This document shows, in pieces, positions 28,013 to 36,782 of a DNA stretch of 64,000 nt. The notes beneath the pieces were generated by a model. That model was not told the origin of the DNA. It did no database searches and saw only the letters and a program-made list of their open reading frames with translations. Numbering within the stretch: the stretch's first letter is position 1; the number at the start of each line of letters is the position of its first letter. The translations under genes were made by a program, and so were the position numbers. The DNA is taken from NCBI GenBank assembly GCA_963837715.1, contig CAWIOF010000004.1, forward strand, positions 310,001-374,000, written 5' to 3'. Source of the stretch: JANYLB01 sp963837715 (GTDB lineage Bacteria; Actinomycetota; Acidimicrobiia; IMCC26256; JANYLB01).

Positions 28013-28600
28013 GTGGCCGGCCCCCGTGTGCTCGTGATCGACAACTACGACTCGTTCGTCTACAACCTCGTGCAGTACCTCGGCGAGCTCGGCGCCGAAC
28101 CGGTCGTGCACCGCCACGACGACATCACCCTCGACGGGATGCGGGCGCTCGAACCCGACGCCCTGCTCATCTCTCCAGGTCCCGGCCGCCCCGAGGACGC
28201 CGGCCTCTCCAACGAAGCCATCGCCGATTTCGGTGGTCGGGGGGTTCCGGTGCTCGGCGTGTGCCTCGGGCACCAGTGCATCGGCCAGCTCTACGGTGGC
28301 CAGGTCGTGCGGGCACCCGCGGTGATGCACGGCAAGACCTCCGAGATCCACCACGAGGGTCACGGGGTGTTCCGCGGTCTCCCCGACCCGCTCACCGCGA
28401 CCCGCTACCACTCGCTCGTCGTGGCCCGCGACTCGCTGCCCGACGTGCTCGAGATCACCGCTGAGACCGACGACGGGCTCGTGATGGGCCTGCGCCATCG
28501 CGAGCTCCCGGTCGAGGGCGTGCAGTTCCATCCCGAGTCGATCCTCACCGAGTCGGGCCACTCCCTGCTCGCGAACTTCCTCGGCACCGTCACCGCCTGA
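28013..28600 (+). CDS. trpG: Anthranilate / aminodeoxychorismate synthase glutamine amidotransferase
   Basis: A 195-residue class I glutamine amidotransferase: oxyanion GPGRPED (about 53-59), nucleophile in GVCLGHQCI (Cys near 81) and the His-Glu pair in GVQFHPESIL (about 171-177). It supplies ammonia from glutamine to a TrpE- or PabB-type synthase for anthranilate or p-aminobenzoate; both roles are possible because no partner is in the window. The gene sits between crgA and the pknB cluster, as in Mycobacterium and Streptomyces, although a mutY gene now intervenes. GTG start chosen for the VLVIDNYDSFVYN start motif and the upstream -10 box. Confidence 0.92.
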   Translation: MAGPRVLVIDNYDSFVYNLVQYLGELGAEPVVHRHDDITLDGMRALEPDALLISPGPGRPEDAGLSNEAIADFGGRGVPVLGVCLGHQCIGQLYGGQVVRAPAVMHGKTSEIHHEGHGVFRGLPDPLTATRYHSLVVARDSLPDVLEITAETDDGLVMGLRHRELPVEGVQFHPESILTESGHSLLANFLGTVTA

Positions 28601-28616
28601 CCCACCCCGTCCCGCC

Positions 28617-28663
28617 GAGTTCGGCGCGATTCGGTCGGGAGACGACCAGAACGCGCCGAACTC
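28617..28663 (+). terminator. Nested hairpin, bidirectional terminator between trpG and mutY
   Basis: Outer perfect arms GAGTTCGGCGCG and CGCGCCGAACTC enclose an inner stem GGTCG-GGAGA-CGACC, between two convergent genes. No T-tract. Confidence 0.65.
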
Positions 28664-28680
28664 ACGGAGGTCGTCGCTGG

Positions 28681-29464
28681 TCAGTGCGGCAGGGTGGCGG
28701 TGGTGCCGATCACGATCGCGAGGCCGTCGGCGACGAGGGACGCGAGCGCGTCTCGCGTCGAGCTCGTCGATCGCCACGGCCGGCTCGGCGCGCAGGCGCG
28801 CCATCACCCGACCGCGGCGCTGCCGGAAGGAACCCTCGAACGGGGCCTGACGGTTGTGGGTCTCGTCGTCGAGCGGGCCACGGGTCGCGCACCGTCGGCG
28901 CAGGGGGCAGGGCGCGCACAACGGATCGCGGGGCCGACACAGCCGCGCGCCCACGTCCATGAGCGCGAGCAGACGGTCGCGCGGCACGAGACCCCGGCCG
29001 ATCCGAAGCGACGCCGCCTCGGCCTCGGTCGGCGACAGTCGCCGCCCCGACACCCGCTCCACGACCCGCCGCACGTTGACCTCGACGGCAGGAGCGTCGA
29101 CGTCGTCGGCGAGGGCGCGGACCGCTCCCGCGGTGTAGCGGCCGACACCCGGGAGGTCCATGAGATCGTCGGGCCAACCGTGCTGCGTGACGATCGTTGC
29201 CGATTCCCACAGTCGGCGCGCCCGGCGCGGATACCCGAGCCGGTCCCAGGCCGCGATGACCGAGCCCGGGCCGGCGGCCGCTGTCGTCTCCGGATCAGGG
29301 AACTGCGCCATGAACGCCGGCCACGCGACCAGGACCCGCGCGACCTGGGTCTGCTGCAGCATCACTTCCGACACGAGCACCGCCCAGCGGTCGCGCGTCA
29401 GTCGCCAGGGCAGATCGTGGCGTCCTTCGCGCTCGTACCAGCGGCCGAGCGCGCTGCCGGTCAC
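28681..29464 (-). CDS. mutY: A/G-specific adenine glycosylase, short form (one frameshift near the 3' end)
   Basis: About 260 residues. It has E33 in SEVMLQQTQ, the helix-hairpin-helix LPGVGRYTAGAV (about 104-115) and the 4Fe-4S motif C176-x6-C183-x2-C186-x5-C192, all typical of MutY, which removes adenine opposite 8-oxoguanine. The conserved catalytic Asp of the DxNVxRV motif is Glu here (E128 in VEVNVRRVV). The C-terminal NUDIX-like recognition domain is absent or very short. One +1 indel near 28752 (fits an extra G on the plus strand) shifts the last ~25 codons; repaired tail ends LVADGLAIVIGTTATLPH. GTG start lies 10 nt after the pknB stop, so it is probably co-transcribed with the kinase locus. 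Confidence 0.85.
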
Positions 29465-29474
29465 GCGCCGCGGG

Positions 29475-31362
29475 TCACGGGCCGGCGAGCGACCCGTCGC
29501 CGACCTGGATCGTGACCGTCGAACCCGGGCTCACGGAACTCCCACCGCCGGGCGACTGTCCGCTCACGAGACCCTTCCCGGCCGGGCCCGACGCCACGCT
29601 GCTGGACCGACACCGAGAGCCCTGCGCCCGAGATCGCCTGTTCGGCCGTCGACTGCGCGTTGCCGACGACGTCGGGGACCGAGACGCGGGCCGCGCCGGT
29701 CGACACGACAATCGTGACCGTGCTGCCTTCGGGAGCCTCGGCGCCGGCGCCGGGCTCGGTACGGATGACGTTCCCGGCCGAGACCGAGTCGCTCGCCTCC
29801 TCCGACGTGCGGACCTGGAACAGGGCCTGACCGAGCCGGTTCGCGGCCGCGGCCTCGGGCTGACCGGCGACGTCGGGAACGGGCACCGTCGGACCACCGC
29901 CCGACACGACGACGAGCACGTTCGATCCCTTGGGTCGGAGCTCGCCCTTCGGCGGGTCGGTGCGGATGACGCGTCCTTCGGCGACGTCGCGGCTCTTCTC
30001 GGTGCTCGTCGTGGGTGAGAACCCGGCGGCTTCGAGCTCCGCGACCGCGTCGGATTGCTCGCTGCCGGTCACGTCGGGGATGCGGGCGTCGGCGGGGCCG
30101 CGGCTGACGCCGAGCCGGATGTCGTCGCCCTCCTTCGCGGTCGTCCCCGCGGGTGGCGTCTGGCTGACCACCGCGCCGGCGACGGCGGAGTCGCTCACGA
30201 TCGGGTCGATGCTGACCGTGAAGCCCGCTCCTTCGAGGATCCGCCGGGCCTCGGCGACGTCGGTCGGTGGTTGGGTGACGACGTTCGGCACCGCGACGTC
30301 GGCCGCACCGCCGCCCGAGGTCGAGTCGATCTCGCGCGTGACGAGGTACGCCGCGCCACCCACCAGCGCCAGCAGGATGACCACGATCGCGGCGATGGCC
30401 CACGGGCTGCGCTTCCGCCCACCCGCGTCGGCCTCCGGCGCGACCAACGGCTGGACCTGGGTCGCGCCGGCCGCGGCCGCGGCACCGGCGCTCGGGATGT
30501 CGGTGACGACTCCGGTCAACGGTCCGCCGACGATCTCGCGACCCCGACGGAAGCGCAGAAGGTCGGCGCGGAGGTCGTCGGCCGACTGGTACCGGCGGTT
30601 CGGGTCCTTCTCGAGCGCGGTCATGATGATCTGCTCGAGACCGGCGGGGACGTCGGGGCGGCGTTCACGCAGCGACGGCACCGGTTCGCGCACGTGCTGG
30701 TACGCGACCGACACCGGGTTCTCGCCCGCGAAGGGCGGCGTGCCGCACACCATCTCGTAGAGCACGACCCCGAGCGAGTAGACGTCGGAGCGACCGTCGA
30801 CCACGAGACCCTGGGCCTGTTCGGGCGAGAAGTACGTGGCCGTGCCCATGACCGAACCGGTCTGCGTGAGCGCCTCGCTCGCATCGGCACGCGCGACACC
30901 GAAGTCGGTGACCTTCACCTGGCCGCTCGCCTCGATCAGCACGTTTCCCGGCTTGACGTCGCGGTGGACGACGCCGGCCTTGTGCGCGAACGACAAGCCG
31001 TTGGCGACCTCGGCACCGATACCCGCAGCTCGCGACGCCTCGATGGTGGTCTGGGCCCGGAGCACGTCGCGGAGGGAGTGGCCGTCGATGAACTCCATGA
31101 CGATGAAGTAGGTGCCCTCTTCCTGGCCCCAGTCGTACACCGCGACGATGTTCGGGTGGCTCAGGTTCGCCGCGGCCTGCGCCTCGCGCCGGAACCGCTC
31201 GACGAACGACGGGTCGCGGGAGAGCGCGCTCGTGAGCACCTTGAGCGCGACCGGCCGATCGAGGTGACGGTCATGTGCGAGGTAGACCTCGGACATGCCG
31301 CCGCGCGCGATCCCACGCACGACTTCGTACCGGTTGGAGTAGACCTGCTGCCCGACGGCCAT
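29475..31362 (-). CDS. pknB: Ser/Thr protein kinase PknB with four PASTA domains (one frameshift near 3' end)
   Basis: About 628 residues. Eukaryotic-type kinase domain (about 12-275) with GIARGGMSEV, catalytic K41, HRDVKPGN (D135), DFG (D153) and GTATYFSPEQA; a juxtamembrane linker; one membrane helix (about 335-356); and four extracellular PASTA repeats. PknB senses muropeptide/lipid II and phosphorylates wall-synthesis and division proteins. A +1 indel near 29600 (extra G on the plus strand) scrambles the last ~40 codons; repaired, the final PASTA ends with SVSPGSTVTIQVGDGSLAGP. Only one kinase gene is present, with no PknA neighbour. A TAGGGT box sits 9 nt before ATG, which also has AGGA close by. 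Confidence 0.94.
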
Positions 31363-31371
31363 TCCTGCGAA

Positions 31372-31377
31372 ACCCTA
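31372..31377 (-). promoter_or_regulatory. -10 element (TAGGGT) upstream of pknB
   Basis: TAGGGT on the minus strand, 9 nt before the pknB ATG, inside the short pbpA-pknB spacer; it suggests an internal promoter of the operon. Confidence 0.4.
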
Positions 31378-31382
31378 CCGAT

Positions 31383-32873
31383 TCATCCTTGGGGAAGTCC
31401 GAGCAACGTCTCGATCATCGTCTTCGCGATCGGAGCCGCGACGCGTCCGCCGGTGACTTCGTCGCCTGCACCGGGTGTCCCACCGTTCTCGATGATCACT
31501 GCGATCGCGACCTTCGGGGCCTCGAACGGCGCGAAGGCGATGAACCAGGCGTGCGGGGCGCGCCGGTTGCCCTGCGCGTCGTCGTTCTGCGCGGTACCCG
31601 TCTTGCCGGCCACCGTCACCCCGTCGATCTGCGCCGCGGTGCCGGTCCCCTCGCTGACCACTCTCCGCATCATGTCGCCGACGGTCGCGGCAACGTCGGG
31701 CGGCATCGCGGTGGTCCACGGTTCGGTGTCGGCAGTTCGGATCACCTCGGCGTCACGGTCGGTGACCGAACCGAGCACGTGCGGGGTCTGGATCACGCCT
31801 CCGTTGGCGACCGCGGCTGCGACCAGCGCCATCTGGAGCGGGGTCACGGCGACCGGGCCCTGGCCGATGCCGGCCAGCGCGAACTGTGGCGCCTCGGTCG
31901 CGAACGTGCCGGCCTTCGGGCCCTGGCTCGGGACTGCGATGGGGTTCTCGTCGAGCGGCGGCACCTGGGAGATGCCGAACTGGTTGTTCCCTGGCGGGAA
32001 CTTCTCGCCGAGGTCGAGGCCGATCTGCGCGAACGTCGTGTTGCACGAGCGCACGAAGCTCTCGACGAGGGTGCCGCCGCAGGTGCTCCCGCCGAAGTTC
32101 GAGATCGTGGTGTTGGTCTGGGGGAGGGGGAGCTCCTCGATCGACGGGTACTCCGTCTCCGGGGTGGTGGTCCCGGTCTCGAGGCCGACGCCGGTGGTCA
32201 CGACCTTGAACGTCGATCCCGGTGGGTACGTCTCACGCCACGCGCGGGGAGCGCGGGATTGGCCGGGTCGGCGTTCAAGCGCTGCGAACGCGGCGTCGAC
32301 TGCGGCGGCGTCGTGTGATGCCAACGGCTGCGGGTCGTACGACGGGTTCGAGTACATGGCGAGGATGGCGCCGGTGCGCGGATCGAGTGCGACGATGCTG
32401 CCGCGCTTGTCGCCGAGCGCGTCGCGCGCCGCCTGCTGGGCCGCGGCGCTGATCGTGAGCACGACGTTGCCGATCGTCTCCTTGGCGGTGAAGAGATCGG
32501 TGATGTTGCGCAGGCTCCCGATCTGGAGCCGGGTGTCGCGTCCGATGAGGATGTCGTTGTAGACGTTCTCGACGCCGGTGTTGCCGAGCGTGAACGACTG
32601 GTACCCGCTGATGTGGCCGAACAGGGAGCCGAGCGGGTACTCGCGCTGGTACTCGAACTCGTCGTCGACCTTCACCGACTGGGCCACGATCTGGCCGTCG
32701 GCGGTCACGATCTGACCACGGGCGCGGGAGAAGTCGCGGATCTGCGCCCTCACGTTTCGGGGGTCGCGTTCGAGCCGGTCGGCTTCGACCACCTGCAGGT
32801 ACGTCAGCTGCGCGACGAGGGCCAGGATCAGCACGGTGACGGCGAGGCCGACCCGGCGGATGGCGTGGTTCAT
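31383..32873 (-). CDS. pbpA: Penicillin-binding protein A (class B transpeptidase)
   Basis: A 496-residue bitopic transpeptidase. One N-terminal membrane helix (about 6-27), a dimerisation domain starting DPRNVRAQIRDFSRARG, and the transpeptidase domain with STFK (Ser near 219), SCN (near 275) and KTGTA (near 425). It crosslinks septal/lateral peptidoglycan together with RodA; in mycobacteria its activity is controlled through PknB. A compensating +1/-1 indel pair between about 32247 and 32276 garbles about ten residues just before the active site; repaired it reads ALNADPANPAL...WRETYPPG. ATG overlaps the rodA stop (ATGA). Confidence 0.94.
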   Translation of the reverse strand: MNHAIRRVGLAVTVLILALVAQLTYLQVVEADRLERDPRNVRAQIRDFSRARGQIVTADGQIVAQSVKVDDEFEYQREYPLGSLFGHISGYQSFTLGNTGVENVYNDILIGRDTRLQIGSLRNITDLFTAKETIGNVVLTISAAAQQAARDALGDKRGSIVALDPRTGAILAMYSNPSYDPQPLASHDAAAVDAAFAALERRPGQSRAPRAWRETYPPGSTFKVVTTGVGLETGTTTPETEYPSIEELPLPQTNTTISNFGGSTCGGTLVESFVRSCNTTFAQIGLDLGEKFPPGNNQFGISQVPPLDENPIAVPSQGPKAGTFATEAPQFALAGIGQGPVAVTPLQMALVAAAVANGGVIQTPHVLGSVTDRDAEVIRTADTEPWTTAMPPDVAATVGDMMRRVVSEGTGTAAQIDGVTVAGKTGTAQNDDAQGNRRAPHAWFIAFAPFEAPKVAIAVIIENGGTPGAGDEVTGGRVAAPIAKTMIETLLGLPQG

Positions 32874-34261
32874 CCGGCGCGTGCCCTCGAGGTCGGCTGG
32901 CCGGCTCTGGCTGCGGGCACGCCCGCGCGGCGGTGGGCCTGGGCGTCTCGGCCGCGGCCGCGGTCTCGTCGGAGATGCGCAGGAGCAACGCGATGAGCAC
33001 GAAGTTCGCCACCAGCGACGACCCGCCGTAGGAGATGAACGGCAACGTGACCCCGGTGAGGGGGATGACCCGGGTCACGCCGCCGACGATCACGAACGTC
33101 TGCACGCCGATGATCATCGTGAGCCCGCCGGCGAACAGCTTCGAGAACGGTCGTTCGGCCTGGAGCGCGATGCGGAATCCGCTCCCGATGAGGAGGAGGA
33201 AGGCGGTGAGGATCGCGACCGTGCCGAGCAGGCCGAGCTCCTCACCGATCGCCGCGAACACGAAGTCGGTCGACGCCGCAGGGATCTTCTGGGGACTGCC
33301 GAGTCCGAGTCCGGTACCGGCGAATCCACCGGTGCCGAACGCGAACAACGACTGGACGAGCTGGTAGCCCTTGCCCTGGGAGACCGGCCACGGGTCGATC
33401 CACGTCGTGACGCGGGTCTGCACGTGCGCGAAGAACTGGTACGAGATCGCGGCGCCCCCGAGGAACAACACCAACGCGGTGAGCAGGTAGCTCGCCCGTT
33501 CGGTGGCCATGTAGAGCATGGCGGCGAAGAGCGCGAAGAACAGCAGCGACGACCCGAGGTCCTTCTGCATGACCATCACGATGATCGACAGACCCCACGC
33601 GAGCAGCAGCGGACCGAGGTGCTTCGGATCGGGGAGTACGAAGCCGGCCGACCCGGCGACTCCCGGCTGCGAGGAGCTCGCGCTTGTCGACGAGGTACGC
33701 GGCGAAGAACACCACGAGCAGCAACTTGGCGGCCTCACCCGGCTGGAAGTTCAGCGGCCCGAGCCTCACCCACAGGCGGGCGCCACGGATCTCGGTCCCG
33801 ATCCCCGGGGCGAGGGGGAGGAGCAGCGCCGCAACGCCGAGCAAGAGGAACGAGTACCGGTAGCGCTCCAGGGTCCTGACGCGCCGCACGATCACCAGGG
33901 TGACCACGAAGGCCGCGATCCCCACGCCGGTCCACACCGCCTGGACGGGTGCGAGCGCGCTCGCGCCCTCGAGCCGGTCGCGGTCGAGCCGGGTGATCAC
34001 GAAGAACCCGAAGCCGTTCAACAACACCGCGATGGGGAGCAGGGTCGCGTCGGCACGGGGTGCGAACCGGCGCACGGCGAGGTGTGCCACCGCGAACATC
34101 CCGAGGATCACCGCGCAGAGCAGGCCGAGGTCGGCGGGCAGTTCCTTGGTCTTCGACAGCGCAACGAGCACGTAGCCCGAGATCACGATCCCTGCTGCGA
34201 GGAGGCCGAGGCCGAGCTCCGAGGTGCGGCGCGACTTCGCGAACGCGGACCGCGGACTCAC
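32870..34261 (-). CDS. rodA: RodA/FtsW-family peptidoglycan glycosyltransferase (frameshifted)
   Basis: A SEDS protein of about 460 residues with ten or more membrane helices. Family features: GARLWVRLGPLNFQPGEAAK, the KDLGSSLLFFALFAAML helix, QLVQSLFAFGTGGFAGTGLGLG, EELGLLG, and PFISYGGSSL near the end. SEDS proteins polymerise lipid II and pair with a class B PBP, here PbpA. A +1 indel near 33663 splits the frame within LLAAG/VAGSAGF. At least one more indel between about 32890 and 32950 is needed to reach the TGA that overlaps the pbpA ATG, so the last ~25 residues are unresolved. GTG start overlaps the pstP stop (GTGA). Confidence 0.9.
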
Positions 34262-35577
34262 GGACCGGCGATGGTCGACGTCGAGGTGTTCAGGCCACCG
34301 AAGGGAAGTGTCGTGGTGGTCGTCGAGGTCGAGGTCGACGTCGAGGTGGTCGACGTCTGGAGCTCGAGCCGGGCGATGAACCGCTCGGCGCCGTCCTGGG
34401 AGGAGAACGGGTGGCCGTCGCGCAGGTCCTGCACCTGGCCGGCGGTGAGGTCCGACGCACGGACCGAGGTCCGCCGTTCGATGGTCGGGTCCCAGCCGAG
34501 GAGACCGCCGGGCACCCCTCGGTAGATCGTGACGGTCTGGTTGTCGAGGCCGACGTAGTAGCTGTTCCGCGCGTGCCACCACATCGCCCCGATGCCCACT
34601 CCGATGATGAGGAACACGGGGACCAGCCACCACAGCAGCCGGAACGTCCCCTTGCCTGCCCGCTTGACCCGGCCGCGGCGCAGGGCCTGCGACTGTGCCG
34701 CGGCAGCCGCCGCGGCGACGCTGTCGGGTGGGGCCGGAGTGGCGACGGGAACAGGATCGACGGTGGGGCGGGAGGCGTCGACGTGCCGCAGCGCGGTGGT
34801 GTCGGTCACCGCGGCGATCGGAGCGGCGATCGCAGTGTCGACGACGGTCACACCCGGCTCGGCGATCGCGTCGGCCGGCAGGGCCGCGATCACGACCGCG
34901 GTGACGTTGTCGATCCCGCCGTTCGCGTTCGCGGCGTCGGCCAGCGCGTCGGCCGCGCGCTGGGGGTCGGCCTCCTGGCGGAGGATGCGCGCGATGTCGG
35001 TCTGGCGGAGCATGTCGGTGAGGCCGTCGGAGCAGATGAGGATGCGGTCCTCGGCCTGGAGCTCGACGGGGTACAGGTCGACGTCGATCTCGGCGTCGAT
35101 CCCGAGCGCACGCGTGATGATCGATCGTTGGGGGTGCACGAGAGCCTGGTCTTCGGTGATGCGTCCCTCGCGCACCATCTCCTCCACGAGGCTGTGGTCC
35201 TCGGTGATCTGCTCGAGGGTGCCGTCGCGCGCGAGGTACGCGCGGGAGTCGCCGACGTGGCCGACCACGACCGCGCGCTCGCTGCCGACCGCGATCGCGG
35301 TGAGCGTGGTGCCCATGCCGGTGAACGCGTCGTCGGTGCCGGCCTTCTCGTACACGGCCCGATTGGCTTCGACGATCGCGTCGTCGAGCGGTCGACCCGC
35401 AGCGATCGCGGCTCGCAGCGCCTCGATCGCGGTGGTGCTCGCGACCTCGCCGGCCTGGTGGCCACCCATCCCGTCGGCCACCGCGAACAGGCGCAGACCG
35501 ACCTCGACGAGGAAGCGATCCTCGTTGCCGTCGCGGACCTGGCCGACGTCGGTGGTGGCTCCCACGACGAGCTTCAC
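34258..35577 (-). CDS. pstP: PP2C-family Ser/Thr phosphatase PstP
   Basis: A 439-residue membrane phosphatase that reverses PknB phosphorylation. The PP2C catalytic domain (about 1-240) has GATTDVGQVRDGNED, FAVADGMGGH, GTTLTAI, GHVGDSRAYL, TEDHSLV, LICSDGLTDML and GGIDNVTAVVI, with all metal-binding Asp residues visible. A disordered Ala/Pro linker, one membrane helix (about 325-345) and an extracellular segment ending in a Ser/Thr-repeat tail (STTSTSTSTSTTTTT) follow. GTG start overlaps the fhaB stop (GTGA) and its stop overlaps rodA, so the operon is tightly coupled. Frame intact. Confidence 0.95.
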   Translation of the reverse strand: MKLVVGATTDVGQVRDGNEDRFLVEVGLRLFAVADGMGGHQAGEVASTTAIEALRAAIAAGRPLDDAIVEANRAVYEKAGTDDAFTGMGTTLTAIAVGSERAVVVGHVGDSRAYLARDGTLEQITEDHSLVEEMVREGRITEDQALVHPQRSIITRALGIDAEIDVDLYPVELQAEDRILICSDGLTDMLRQTDIARILRQEADPQRAADALADAANANGGIDNVTAVVIAALPADAIAEPGVTVVDTAIAAPIAAVTDTTALRHVDASRPTVDPVPVATPAPPDSVAAAAAAAQSQALRRGRVKRAGKGTFRLLWWLVPVFLIIGVGIGAMWWHARNSYYVGLDNQTVTIYRGVPGGLLGWDPTIERRTSVRASDLTAGQVQDLRDGHPFSSQDGAERFIARLELQTSTTSTSTSTSTTTTTLPFGGLNTSTSTIAGP

Positions 35578-36080
35578 GTGATCACCCGCATCACCGTCTC
35601 GCCGAACTTCACGGTGTCGCCCTTGCGGATGCGGGTGACCGAGTCGATGCGGTCGCCGTTCACGAACGTGCCGTTCGTCGATCCGAGGTCTTCCACCAGT
35701 ACGTCGCGGTTGCGGCGGAAGACTCGCGCGTGCACCTGCGACACGAACGTGTCGTCGGTGAGCACCACACCGCACCCGGGCGCACGGCCGACCGTGACTT
35801 CGTCGTCGAGGGGGAAGACCGCAGCTTCGTACGGGCCGGCCACGATCACCTGCAACGCCGGGCCGGCTCCCTTTCCCCGACGGGGCGGGGCCGCCGGGGT
35901 CGCGGCGGGTGCCGCCGCGGGAGCGGCCGCTGCGACGCCTGCCGGTGTGGGAACGGGGGGGCCGGTCGGCACCTTCTCCGACTTGAGCTCGAGCATCACG
36001 ACGCGGACCACGCGCGCGAGGAACAGGTACGTGAGGGCCAGGAAGCAGAACTTCAGAACGGTGAGGAGGCTCTCCGGCAT
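35574..36080 (-). CDS. fhaB: FHA-domain protein FhaB/FipA type
   Basis: A 168-residue protein: an N-terminal hydrophobic segment (about 3-30, probably a membrane anchor), an Ala/Pro-rich linker, and a C-terminal FHA domain (about 78-168) with GRAPGCGV, the phosphothreonine-binding SQVHAR and STNGTFVNG. FhaB-type proteins bind PknB-phosphorylated partners and link the kinase to division and wall synthesis (FtsZ/FtsQ). It lies 6 nt after fhaA and overlaps pstP by GTGA. Frame intact. Confidence 0.92.
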   Translation of the reverse strand: MPESLLTVLKFCFLALTYLFLARVVRVVMLELKSEKVPTGPPVPTPAGVAAAAPAAAPAATPAAPPRRGKGAGPALQVIVAGPYEAAVFPLDDEVTVGRAPGCGVVLTDDTFVSQVHARVFRRNRDVLVEDLGSTNGTFVNGDRIDSVTRIRKGDTVKFGETVMRVIT

Positions 36081-36086
36081 CTCGGG

Positions 36087-36740
36087 CTACGAGGCTTCGA
36101 AGCGGATGATCGCGGCGCCCAACTTGATCTCGTCGCCGTCGACGAGCAGGTGTTCCGTGACCGGCATGCCGTTCACGAGCGTGCCGTTCAGAGAACCGAG
36201 GTCGACGAGCACGTAGCCGTCGGCATCGGGTCGGACCTCGGCGTGACGGCGCGAGACCTGGTTGTCCTCGATCCGGATGTCGCACTCGGGAAGGCGGCCG
36301 AGCACGGTCGAGCGGTCGGTGAGCTCGACGGAACGGCTCTTCGACACCACCAGACGCCCGACGCGGCCGCCTTCGCCTTCGCGGATCGCGGCTTCGACGA
36401 GCAGGTCGCCCCGTCGGAGCGCAGAGTCGGCGAGCATCTCGACCTCCACCGGGCCGACGAAGTGGTACCCCTCTTCCCGCGCGTGGGAGCGGACCTCTTC
36501 CGCGAGCTCGCGCTCGAGCACCTCGGCGAACGACTCGAACCGCTCGGCGTCGGTGGGCGACATCACGACCGCGAAGTGGTTGGGCGCGACCGTTCCGCGC
36601 ACGCCCACGGAGCGCCCGGCATCGAGCTCTCGGATCAACTTCCGGGCGATCTCGACCGGCTGCAAGCCGCTGCGGAACGCCTTCGTGAACGTGCCCTCGA
36701 CCAGCCGCTCCAGCCGCCGTTCGAAGCCCTGGAGTCCCAT
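36087..36740 (-). CDS. fhaA: FHA-domain protein FhaA (DUF3662 plus FHA)
   Basis: A 217-residue protein with the DUF3662 domain at the N-terminus (MGLQGFERRLERLVEGTFTKAFRSGL... start; about 1-120) and an FHA domain (about 135-217) with GRLPECDI, SRRHAEV and SLNGTLVNG. FhaA binds phosphorylated MviN/MurJ and regulates peptidoglycan precursor flow in mycobacteria. It lacks the long Pro/Gln linker seen in M. tuberculosis. It is the first gene of the fhaA-fhaB-pstP-rodA-pbpA-pknB run; ATG has a TACACT -10 box 7 nt upstream, so this is the likely operon promoter. Confidence 0.93.
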   Translation of the reverse strand: MGLQGFERRLERLVEGTFTKAFRSGLQPVEIARKLIRELDAGRSVGVRGTVAPNHFAVVMSPTDAERFESFAEVLERELAEEVRSHAREEGYHFVGPVEVEMLADSALRRGDLLVEAAIREGEGGRVGRLVVSKSRSVELTDRSTVLGRLPECDIRIEDNQVSRRHAEVRPDADGYVLVDLGSLNGTLVNGMPVTEHLLVDGDEIKLGAAIIRFEAS

Positions 36741-36747
36741 CGGCGTG

Positions 36748-36753
36748 AGTGTA
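36748..36753 (-). promoter_or_regulatory. -10 element (TACACT) of the fhaA operon
   Basis: TACACT on the minus strand, 7 nt before fhaA ATG; leaderless start likely for the whole fha-pst-rod-pbp-pkn operon. Confidence 0.5.
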
Positions 36754-36782
36754 CGGCCGTGATCCCCGCCGATCCGGCAGGG

